A stretch of 64,000 bases of DNA. Source: Ifrita kowaldi (taxonomy: Eukaryota > Chordata > Aves > Passeriformes > Cinclosomatidae). The position numbers were made by a program, and so were the translations under genes. The stretch lies in NCBI GenBank assembly GCA_013398055.1, contig VZRS01004430.1, positions 1-64,000 on the forward strand, read 5' to 3'. How positions within the stretch are numbered: the first letter of the stretch is position 1; the number at the start of each line of letters is the position of its first letter. Shown piece after piece: positions 15,001 through 25,682 of the stretch. The notes under the pieces are model-generated. The model was not told the DNA's origin and did no database searches. It worked only from the letters and a program-made list of their open reading frames with translations.

Positions 15001-18000
15001 AGCGTGACTTTTACTTGACTAATGGACCTTGTAATTGTTAGGTTGAGACCTAGCTGTCAAGATTTTACTTCTTTCACAACTGCACATGCTATATGTGTTT
15101 TTCTTTGCCTTGAAATTTCATTTTACTACCTAACAATTCAGTTAGGAAGTGCCAGCGTCATCCAAAGCAGCCATTTGGGACCTAACCGAATTGTGAACCT
15201 TCACCTCAGTAAAGTACTTCTGAATGCAGTAACCCACCTCATGTGCTCCCCTGCATTATGTTACAAAGTTTAAAAGAGTTTAATTATGTCAGTAAGTGGG
15301 CAAATATTCTTTTGTTCATACATATAACTGCACTTGAAACTCTGCTGTTTTTTGGGAAACAGTTATTTGTAATGTTTAAGGACAATGTTTTAAAAAATCA
15401 CTGAAGTTTCTCTTTTCAAAGGAAGCATGAAGAGAATATGCACCCTCTGATAATTTGATGGTGACTGATTTGTTTCTTAACAGCCTTATCTGCATGCATC
15501 TTATTGAAGGGCCCTTCTAGGCACAGTTAAGAAACTAGCACAGTAAATGAAGCATATATAGGGAATAGAAAAAGACTGCCCATCTGTCCCAGTTATTTTG
15601 AGACAGACTCACCTGTGCTGGACCGGTGCAGAAGCATGCTGTGCCCTCTCACCTGAAGATATTAAAGCTTTGGAATCTGTGTCAGCAGCTGTAAAATAGA
15701 AAATATGGGGTAGATAGGCCATATGAGAGAATGGACAGAGGAAGCTGCCGGGAAAGGGAGGGGAAGTAGAGAAAACTGTGACCCTCTCACCTTCTTTAAA
15801 CAACTTAAATCTATAAATTGTTAGAAGAACATATAATAATTAAGTCTTTTGTAAAGATGTAGCTTCAAACTATGATCTGTAAGAGGACCACAGTGCTCCG
15901 ATCACAGAAGTAGCTGATACTTTCAACCACTACATGGATTTCAGTTGGTTAATCCAAAATTGAAAAATTTTCCCCAAAACAATTACACAAGTTTCTAACA
16001 CCATCACTGTCTCCAGAGGACAAAGGTACACAATAGAAGTTGTGTGAAATACCCAAGACACTCAGAAAACACCTTGCTCTGATTTTTATACCACTAGATG
16101 CCTGAAGTTTCAACACTGCTGTAAATCATACTAAGGTATAGGAAACAGCGCTGGAAGGACTATTGGATAAGCTCCGCATTTCATATCGGCAGAGTTGTAA
16201 ATATGACTTATTCTTAGTAATATAACTCATCTTCTGAGAAATAATTGTATGTTTTTTATACTTTTTTCTGAATCCTTTGTACCAAAGTGGGAATAATAGA
16301 TCCTGTTACTGTCTAATTAAATGTGATTTACGAGTTCCATTCTATAAGCTGTCTCACATGCTTTGTGCTATTCTTGATATGTCACAAAGGTGAAAAAAAA
16401 ATCCAAACTATGAAAATGAAATTTCCAAATAAGAACCTGTAGGATTGAAGCATTCCATGTGTGGTTTCTGCAGGAAGAAGCATAGCAAAAAAAGTTTAGT
16501 CACATCCATATATCTGGCTTTCAACATGTGTTAAAATCATGCACAAAAGCCAGGGTGCATGCTGCAGTAAGATTTTGTGCACATCTGCAACATCACTTGA
16601 CAGGGAAACAATTTCTTTTCACACTTCAACATTTCACTTCTGTGTATTTTTTTGCAACTTGCTGAGACCTAATGCCAAGCCAGATCTGACGGAAATGACT
16701 TCAGTCATTTGAAACTGAGCTCCTGAAGCTTTTTATGGAACTGGATTGAAAGAATGCTAATTCCATCTGTGTTTGTTCAGAATGATGGTGACTCCTAAGC
16801 ACAGCAGTTTCCTGGTGAATGGTTAAGTTCAGCCGGGAGTGCTGTGAAATGCTTTAGCTAAATCTAGATTTCTCAAAAGCCTGACTAACCTGGCAAAGTC
16901 TATACTGCTTTCAGGATGTCAGGACTGTAAAAAAAGAAACAGCAGGAGGTAGGAAGAGAAGTAAGTGTCAAGGCAAACTGCCTCCTCAGAAATTAAAATG
17001 GCAACAACAGGGTGCCCCAAATCTTCTGATGTTGTGGGCTGGATGCCAGTTTTTCTCCTCCCTCATAAGGCAGCTGTGGCTTGCAAGGATTGGGAGGCTT
17101 GCAAGTGGCTTGTGTGGGCAGCTACAGCGGAAGCCAGTATCCAGCACAAGCCCACCCAGGCTCTCCTTGAGGCTGTCCCTTGCTGCTGCATGCAGAGTAA
17201 GACAGCAGTGTCGCTTCCTACTCTGTTTTCTGAACACGGACTACGTCTCCCAATGCACAGAAAATACTTACCAGACAAATGGCAAAAATACTGAGCTGTG
17301 ACAGGACCCGAGCCTGGCCAGAGTGCACAAATCTGATTTTGCTCTCCTTTCACATCCTTCCCTTTCTTTGAAAGATAGACCAAAGGTTTCCCCAGGCCAC
17401 CTGTGGTACACCCGATCTTAAAGTGGTGCAGGTAACACTCGTACATGAAAAGTTTGTGCAGTGCAAGTCATCACAACATTTTTTGATGCAAGCTGTGCTT
17501 AAGAAGTCAGCTTATAGCAGGTTCATACCCCACATCAGACAGGTGTCATGCCTTTTATTTGAACTGTGCCCTAAGCTTCATGGTAAACAAAGCAGCAGGT
17601 GTAAGCCAGAATACTTTGGGGATGGTACAAAAATGTAGAAATCAAACATGTAGTCAAAACTTAAATCCATCCTGCATAGCTGGAGTTTTGCCCCTAGTTT
17701 GCTAAGTGTTATTTCTGTCATTGCTGTTCTGAGGTATCTCTGAGTTGGAGCTAACCAGAATGGTTTGCATCCAGGTTAGCATAACCTGACAACGAGTTAC
17801 TTTCTTAGACCAGGACACCCACCAAATGATCATCACCAAAATGTAAAGGGAGCATTTTTTGAGTGGGGAAATTTGGAGCAAAATCTGCCTAGAAGTCTAC
17901 AGCAGCTCTGCAGCGATGACATAACCCAAGGCTCCATTTGCCAACCTTGGTAATAGTTTGAAGAACATACTTTAAAGACTTCTGTCTATCATGCTCAGGT

Positions 18001-18939
18001 TAGACAAAACAGTGTGAGACAATTATCTCCAAGAGTGTGGAAAATCCATCTAACTTAGAAAATGGCAGATAGCTATGTTATTGCAAATATATTTTGATGT
18101 GTAAGTCCAAAGCATTTTTTGCCAGAGAAATTCAAGATCAATCTCAAAAAATGCTTTGATAGGATTCATGTATAATTCTGTTGGCTAGACTATGTCACTC
18201 CAAAGCTTACAAGCAGAAACGTAGAGAGAAAATATTTTGCTGGAAAAGAGAATTTGGAAATAATTAATAAGTGAGTTCAAACAGATGTTTCCAAAGTGTC
18301 ATACACAGAGTCCAGTAAAATTATGACTGGGTAGGACTGCCTTTAGCACATCTAAGCAAAGACAGCCTTAGAAAAGGCCTGTATTTAATTACCTCATCTC
18401 TGTCTCCTGCAAGTGTGTATCTGTTTCTGTATCAAGATCCTTGTTCTTGGCTTTATGGAAGCTATATGGCTTCCATAAAGTTTGAGCATCTCAGGCTGAC
18501 AGAGAGGAACATTGTGTGGAAGCATGGAGGCCTATGGCTCACACCATGTCAGGTCTCCACAAGAGAAATGGCAGGTGTGCTGAAGCTTTTTGCGTATCTG
18601 GTTTTAATAGCATGTAAAGTGCATTTAAATGATCGATTTCTCTCCTTAAACAAATTTTATGCATTTTATCCATGTTGATTGGAGGTGCCTTTGGGAAAAC
18701 TTGTAGTCAAGAAAAACAGAATGTGAATTTGCCCTGGGTTAGGTAGGACTTTCTCCATATTTACATGCTTCTTTTGAATTACAAGGCTTTTCAGCTGCTG
18801 CTGTCACAAGGTCCTGGAAAATACATCCTCTCCTGAGATACCTATGTTTCCAGGAGATACCAGTTTCCAACACAGCTCATGCAGTAAAATAAAGGAGCCT
18901 CTCCATCATCCTTTAGATACCTTGGAGTCATGTCATTGA
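12051..18939. other. gene-free sequence
   Basis: No recognisable exon. A moderately GC-rich patch at about 17.0-17.4 kb has open frames of 109-127 codons on both strands with no family resemblance. Contains the hairpin at 18451. Confidence 0.7.
18451..18480. repeat. perfect 12-bp inverted repeat, 6-base loop
   Basis: CTTTATGGAAGC, loop TATATG, GCTTCCATAAAG. A short hairpin in gene-free sequence. Confidence 0.9.
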
Positions 18940-20500
18940 ATCACAGAATCATTTAGGTTGCAAAAAGAGTTATAATATCATTGAGTTCCACTATTAACCC
19001 AGCACTGCCCACTTCACCACTAAGCCATGTCCCTAAGCACCATATCTGCATGTCTTTTAAATACCTTCAGGGTTGGTTGACTCAACCACTTACCTGGGCA
19101 GCCTGTTACACTGCTCAACAACCCTTTCACTGAAAAACTTTTTTCTAATATCCAATCTAAACCTCCCCTGGCACAACTTCAGGCTAATTTCTCGTGCTAT
19201 GGCTTGCTACTCGGAAGAAGAGACTGACCCACATCTTGCTACAACCTCCTTCCAGGCAGTTGTAGAGAGTGATAAGGTCTCCCCTGAGCCTCCTTTTCTC
19301 CAGGCTAAACAGCCCCAGCTCCCTCAGCCACTCCTCGTAAGACTTGTGCTCCAGCCCCTTCATCAGCTCTTTTGCCCTTCTCTGGATATGCTCCAGCACC
19401 TCAATGTCCTTGTTGTAGTGAGGGGCCCAGAACTGGACTGGCCTCACTAGTGCCAAGTACAGAGGGACAATCCAAGCCACAAGCAGCTCAGCACCTTTGG
19501 GTGAATCCCATACAGCCCCAGAGACTTGTGTCTGTCTAAGTGGTGCAGCAGGTCACTGACCATTTCCCCTTGGATTATGAGGGCTTCATTCTGCTCCCTG
19601 CCCGTCTCCCAGCTCAGGGGGCTGGGTACTCAGAGAACGACTGGTCTTACTGCTAAAGACTGAGGCAAAGAAGGCATTGAGTACCTCATCCTTTTCCTCA
19701 TTCTCTGTTCCTGTGTTTCCCCTCCCATCCAACAAAGGACGGAGAGCCTCCATGGCCCTTCGTTTGTCACAAAGGTATTTATTAAAACATTTTTTATTGT
19801 CTTTTATGCAGTAGCCAGGTTAAGTTCTAGCTGGGCTTTGGTCCTTCCAATTTCCTCCCTGCATAACCTCACAACATCCTTGTAGTCCTGCTGAGCTGCC
19901 TGGCCCTTCTTCCAAAGGTCGTCAACTCTCCTTTTTTTTCCTGAGTTCCAGACAAAGCTCTCTGTTCAGTCACGCCAGTCTTTTGCCACACGGAGACAGC
20001 CTACTCCAGTGTCTTTAAAAGTCCCTTCTTGAAGAACATCCAGCTTTCCTGGAATCCTTTGCCCTTCAGGACTGCCTCCCAAAGGACTCTATTAGCAGGG
20101 CTCCTAAACAGGACAAAGCCTGCCCTTTAGAAGTCTAAGACAGCAATTCTGCTGAGCCCCCTGCTTAGTTTTCCAAGAATAGAAAACTCTATCATTTAAT
20201 GACTACTGTACCCAAGACAGCTACTGACCATCACATCACCCAGAGTCCTCCTCTGCTCACAAACAGCAGGTCCAGCAGGGCAGCTGCCCCCGTTGGTGAA
20301 CACACCAGTTGTGTGGGGAAGTTATCTTCCACACAGTCCAGGAACCTCCTTGACTGTTTCCACTATGCTGCTTTGCATTTCCAGCAGACATCTGATAAGC
20401 TGAAGTCCACCATGAGGACAAAGCCACAAGGATGGAAATGCCATCTGAGAAAGGGCAGACCTGATGTAGAAGAGGTATCATTAGGGAGACTTTGATGCAG
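18940..20500 (-). mobile_element. CR1 LINE fragment, 1.55 kb, with reverse transcriptase core deleted
   Basis: From left to right (3' to 5' of the element): 3' end gaatcacagaatcatttagg, C-terminal ORF2 (VQFWAPHYNKDIEVLEHIQR, SYEEWLRELGLFSLEKRRLR), a junction near 19.48 kb, the start of the RT (LLHHLDRHKSLG...GIHPKVL), the linker region, and the end of the endonuclease near 20.3 kb (LVCSPTGAAALLDLLF). The RT core between GIHP and the C-terminal part is missing. Many stops and frameshifts show it is a fossil. Confidence 0.92.
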
Positions 20501-20505
20501 TTGCA

Positions 20506-20581
20506 CAGATCTTGTGCTTGGTATGTTACATAAATTGTCTGCCCAGATCTTGTGCTTGGTATGTTACATAAATTGTCTGCC
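20506..20581. repeat. perfect tandem duplication, two 38-bp units
   Basis: The 38-base unit starting CAGATCTTGTGCTTGGTATG at 20506-20543 is repeated without change at 20544-20581. It lies directly next to the 5' (right) edge of the CR1 at 18.94-20.50 kb. Confidence 0.95.
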
Positions 20582-23089
20582 CTGTCAGTAACTCCTGTAC
20601 TCTGGACTCTTGAGCAGGGAAGGATTATCTGAGTGCTGAGAATTTAATGTATGTTTCATGTACCCCATTTTTTAAGTTTTGCAACATGAGAAGTGTATCT
20701 TCATGTTTTCCAAACATCTGATACAAGCCAAGACACCCAGTGAAGGCAAACTTTCTTCTCCTTTAGTCTGATTAAGGTAAATTAACAAATTGACAAAATT
20801 CAAATGCAGAGCAAGTACTTTCCAAGATTGCATAATCGAATGAAAATAAATGAGAGCTACTCACCATATGAATATCATCTCAACTTTCTGAATGTATTTG
20901 GGTAATACACACCCAACAACTTTTCAGGTCCATGGTTAAGGATCCATTTGTCATGCAATTCCAGGCTGCCTTCACCGAAAGGATCTGGATTTTAGGGATG
21001 CCACTTGTTTTACTCTCAAATCACCCCATACTCCAGATCTGAGCAAGGAATCGATATTTTCCTGTGCTGTGCTCTCCAGCTTTTGACAGGTTAACAACTC
21101 TTGGGCCTGTCTGTGCTCAATTATCACATGCCCAGAGGACAGACAGAATTTGGTAGCTACTGCTCAGCAGAGCTGCAGATATGTGTCCCAGAGACCTAGT
21201 GCTTAGAGGCTGCTCTGGTTTAATGAGTTCATTTGGCTATTCTGCTCTACCAGCCTTCCTTAATATAACACAACCAGTTTGAGGTCTTCACTGGGAATCT
21301 CTTGAAAAATAATATTTCCTGTCTTATTTAAAACCTGAGTCCTGTCATCTGGTTCACAGTGGTTTTTTAGAACAGCTATGACAGCAGAGTCAGAACATGG
21401 GTGAGAGGCCACTGATAGATGAGTATCAGAGAGAAGAAAGGGACTGCTTAAACACACATTGCAATGCATGGGTTGAACCCTGGAACTAGAGATGCAACCT
21501 GACATGAATTGTTAATTCATGATGTGGTCCATCACTCTCTTCCATGCAGTCAAATGCTACATGTGTCAATGAACCTTGTGGGTCCCTTTCAACTCAGAAT
21601 ATTCTGAGATTCTGTGTGTTGTGCTTGTATTTCACAGAAATGTGCAACTTGCTAATCATACTTTACCAAACTACTGAGCTGAGATTAACACATTAGTAGC
21701 TACTTTGGCATCGAAAGTAGCCTTGGAGGAAACCAAACCCCAAGTCTGTGTTTGAAGGCTACAGTCTTTGACAACCAACATTTCCTTGGTGAATACCTTT
21801 AATTCATGCAGCACAGCTGGATGGACTAACTGCACTTTCGAAGTGTTGAATTATGGTTTTCAGTGTCTCAGGCCCTTGGGAACTCTGTGAGAACTTGATC
21901 AGTGAAATGAAAGACAAAATAAATCCTTAAGTGTGAATAAATTTATGAGGGGTAATTGAAAAGGCAGCTACTTGCAATGCTTAGAAGCGGGTGCCCTCCT
22001 GGGAAGACTTGTTTCTTTCCCTTAGAAACATAATTTCTGCACTTTATACTACGACAATACACAGTAGCTTCAGATGTAGTCTAGGGTACAACAGCCTAGA
22101 TTCTGTCCATTCTACAGCAAGAAGCAAGAGTCTCAAAATGGTCACAAGTAAAATACTTGCATTAATATCTTGAGATGAAGGCCTTCAGATTTGCAAATAC
22201 AAGTGCTCAAGCTGTGGAAATTGTTTAAGATGAGAACAGTTAGAGAATGGGAATGTATCAGGGCAAAACTATCAGACTCATCTTGGACTTTTCTTCCTGC
22301 TTACAGCCACTGTTGTAAGACAGAAGGTCAGACTACATAGGTCCCTGGCATGAAGCAGCCTTATCGACCTTTAGGCACCCATTCACCGTTATCTTAGTAC
22401 CAATGGAGTAAGTGCGAAAACTCTAGCAGGGTCAACCTACCCAAAGATGAAAAGGAAAGCTTTGGACATGGGAGCATCTGATTTATACTCCCCAAGGTAT
22501 TAGCACCACAGCAGTTAAGACATCCTTCCCATTTCTCATCTGAGGGCACAGATGATTCCACTAATCCAGCTGGTTTTAGCTTTGAACTACCCCGATGTCC
22601 AAGGGTTATGCCTCTGCTGCTATACAAAAACAAGGGACGCACCTCCTCCAGAGGATTTTGCAGGGAATATCCTCAAGATTAGACTGGTGAACAGCTGCTT
22701 TGAAATAAAAGGATTTCTCTGCAAAAAGGGGAGGTGCTTTCAGGACTTTGGAACAGCATCCAATTTTAACTTTCTGCATGCATGTTTGAACTGCAAAATG
22801 AGACATCTTTGCCACATTACGTGATTTGTAAGCAAATAAAGAAGAGTACATGCAAGGAAGTAGAAATGGACTAAGCTATTCCAGACAAAGAATGTTTATG
22901 CCCACACAAAGCATTGTCCCACATCTCAAGGAAAACATGATTAACAGCACCGTGCTGATCTTAATCAGATTTATTAAGACAAATGTTGAAAATCCAGCGT
23001 GTATGTTGTGTGTGGGCAACCAAAGGAAAAAAAAAAGGCCAGCTAAAAATGCCCAGAGGGAGTGAGCTAATGACTATCTTCCCATTACC
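20582..23089. other. sequence upstream of the DBX2 CpG island
   Basis: Apart from the short CR1 tail near 21.6 kb, nothing is recognised. It would hold any DBX2 upstream regulatory elements. Confidence 0.65.
21560..21617 (+). mobile_element. short CR1 3' tail
   Basis: ccttgtgggtccctttcaac and then the bases through attctgagattctgtg match the last ~55 bases of CR1. It is a severely 5'-truncated insertion. Confidence 0.7.
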
Positions 23090-23760
23090 TCATGGGATCA
23101 TTAGGTCGACATGATCTCTCCGCGGCTAGCACCGGAGCCACTTCCCCGCCGGGACGGAGGCCAGCGGCCTTTCCCTTCCCCTGCCGTCCCCTCGCACAGG
23201 TGCACCCCTCGGCGGAGGCGCGACCCGCCGCCATGTCGGGGCGGGCACGGCGGGACAGCCACCTCGGCTCGCCGCCCTGCCCCCGCCCCGGGGGGCTGCT
23301 GGGCAAGGCGGCATTGTTGGCCGCGTCCATCACTCCTCGTCCCCGGCTGACATAATGAATGCGCTTGGACACACCTTCCAGCCCGGCGGAGAGGCGCCGC
23401 GTCTCCGCGGACAGCCTCGCCGAGCTCTCCGCTCCGCTCCCCACAGCCCTCGGGGAGGCGCCCCGCCAGCCCGCCCGGCCCCATAGCCCGGCGCCCCGTC
23501 CCAGCCCAGTGAGGGGCCGCGGCGGCCGGGCCGGGCTGGGCAGGGCAGAGCAGAGCGAGAAGGGTAGAAACCCTCGCTATGCTGCCCAGCGCCCTTTACT
23601 GGGACCTGGTGGGCTCCTCGGCTCTTCTCAACNCGGGGACCGGTGGTGCGGGCAGCCGGGCGGCGGCTTTCGCGTTCGGCCGGCCGGCGCACCTGAGGGT
23701 GCAGAGAGCGCGGCAGAGCCCTGTGATGGCCGCGTCGGGTGCTGTTAAATGCCCCTAATC
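23090..23760. promoter_or_regulatory. CpG island at the DBX2 5' end
   Basis: Dense CG dinucleotides and very high G+C from about 23.1 to 23.76 kb contrast sharply with AT-rich flanks. The DBX2 start codon lies near the right end of the island, so it should hold the promoter and 5' UTR. No clear TATA box is seen, as is usual for CpG-island promoters. Several long open frames on both strands here (for example 248 codons on the - strand at 23330-24076) result from low stop-codon frequency in GC-rich DNA and are not genes. Confidence 0.75.
23579..23698 (+). CDS. DBX2: DBX2 exon 1 (coding part), interrupted by an unresolved base
   Basis: The start ATG at 23579 opens with MLPSALYWDLVGSSALLN, the typical DBX2 N-terminus. 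These 18 codons run exactly to the N at 23633. After the N the same frame gives no DBX2-like sequence, but frame 1 (from 23635) gives GDRWCGQPGGGFRVRPAGAP, which resembles the GDRDC...PSAPAP stretch just before exon 2 in mammalian DBX2. A donor, GAGG|GTGCAG at 23698/23699, leaves one base and fits the phase of exon 2 (joined codon GCT, Ala). About 100 codons, including the expected eh1-like SFLIENLL repression motif, are absent, so the N probably marks a collapsed gap rather than one base. The start is well supported; the donor is inferred. Confidence 0.8.
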
Positions 23761-25651
23761 GCAGTTCTTTCAGGTCTTGACGTCCCGCAGCCTCAAGGGA
23801 TGGTAGAAGCTTCGCCGCCAACAGGCGCTCCGGGAAAGTCTGAAATTCCAAGTTTTGGGAGGAAGGCGAGCGGTCCCATCCTCCTAAGTAGCGACAGCTC
23901 GGGAGGCAGCAGCCCCTTCTCCACATGCCCTGCCTTGGAGGACAGTAAGGCGTGAAGGACCGGGCTCCTCCTGCCAAGAGGAGAATTAAGCCATATAGAA
24001 CAGGCAATTTTCTGGAAGTTTTGACAAAACTAGGGAGGGGGAAAAAAAGTTCTAAAGCGGTGTAAAGGTGCGTCATGAGCCGTTCGGCCCGGTGTCACAC
24101 TGAGAGCCAACACCCTGCAGGGCGGTGGGGACCAGCTCGCAGCCGCAGGGTGCCCGCAGGAACCGGTGCCATGGAATTGGAAACAAACAGGTTTACAAAA
24201 CCCATTCTGTTTCTTGAATGTGCCGATTTCCGTATAAATACATTTTGTCTGGACATGAGCAACGTATTTTAAGAAATGTGCACTTCTGTTGGTTAGGGAA
24301 CTGATTGAAGTTGTAGTCAATGTTAATTCATTAAATTCGGTATTAGGCTCGCCATCTATACTGTATTTTGCTTTTGTGTTATAATACGTAAATTTGTTCC
24401 AATATTATGTGGTGTTTTAAGAATTTTTATTTATGGTAACACAGCTTTAAATGCATTTAAAATGAAAATCAGACAAGTAGAATTGTACTTACTGAATTAA
24501 GTTTTTGAGATGTGAAACCAAAAAGCTTGTTTTGGAAACAGAAGTAATTGTTTTCTTTCCAAACATAATTTTATTTCAATTAAATCCTGCAAACTGTTCT
24601 TCAAAATCCAAAGCAGTATGATCCTTTAGCGTTACGTACTTTAAAGGTAGGCAGGAGAGAGTCAAAGTGTCCATTAACATTTCTGAATGTTCCAGACCTC
24701 TCAGGTAAGTGTTATCTTAAGCATATCAGTTACTTAAACATGTTTGTTTTAACTAACTATAGGCTAGGCCAGGGAACGGGAGGAGTATCATCTTCCTGCA
24801 ATTAGGTGAATATTATCCCTGCTCCCCCTGCCTTCCCTTTGCCCTTCTCCTGAAAAAAAAGTTCTAGAGAAAATGCTGCATTTATTTGTGAAAAGAGAGA
24901 TAGCAAGTGCCCCAGTGCTCTTTGCTAGAGGTAAAGGTGTTTAGTTGGTTTTTTTGTTGTTGTTGGTGGTGGTTTGTTTGTTTTAAAAAGGTATAGGTCA
25001 ATTACTACAGAAGTTCCAGAATGTCAAGTTTTTCAAATGCTTGCTTCCAGGATTAATTATTTTTTTGATCGACCTAGTAGCACTTGTGATTTTAGTGTGG
25101 TAGGTCTGCCTAGTGATTTGGAGTCCAGTCCTATGCTTCTTCTGATTCCACAGCTCCCACGGATCTCGGCAAAAGCACCAGGCTCTTAGATTTGAGCAGG
25201 GAGAAATGCTAGGGTTTCCTCGTTCATTGTGCACCCAGAAGAAAATTCCCCTGTGACTGTACACTTGCAACAATGACTTTTGTTTTCTAACAGGGATCTG
25301 TTGATTCTGATCTGGTTTGTATGTCTTAAAGTGATAAGGACACTTAGTTGTCCCAACATTCATAAATTTGAATTAGATTGGAACTGGCTTGCTGAGCCAG
25401 TTTGTGGTTTCTAAGGAGTCTCTTGTCTCTAGTGTAGGCGTATACTGAGGAAACTGTTCAGACCAGACACTGCATTTGTGAGTAGGGCTGGGGTGGTCAG
25501 GCTGTGTGTAATGTTTCTTGTTTATACAGTGGTAGGGCAAAGGAGCATTTTGTCAGAACAAAAATTTTAGCCTTCAGGGACTAGTGAAGATATTTTAACT
25601 AAGGAATTTGTGCTAGGTAGGGTTTTTTAATTTACTGATTTTTATGATTTT

Positions 25652-25682
<31 letters not shown>

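Noticed and set aside
16965..17446. overlapping 109- to 127-codon open frames on both strands
   Set aside because: Cys/Trp-rich low-information translations, no recognised protein.
23330..24076. 248-codon open frame on the - strand over the DBX2 5' end, and several others nearby
   Set aside because: Caused by GC-rich sequence with few stops; arginine/proline/glycine-rich, no family motif, antisense to the DBX2 first exon and crossing an N.
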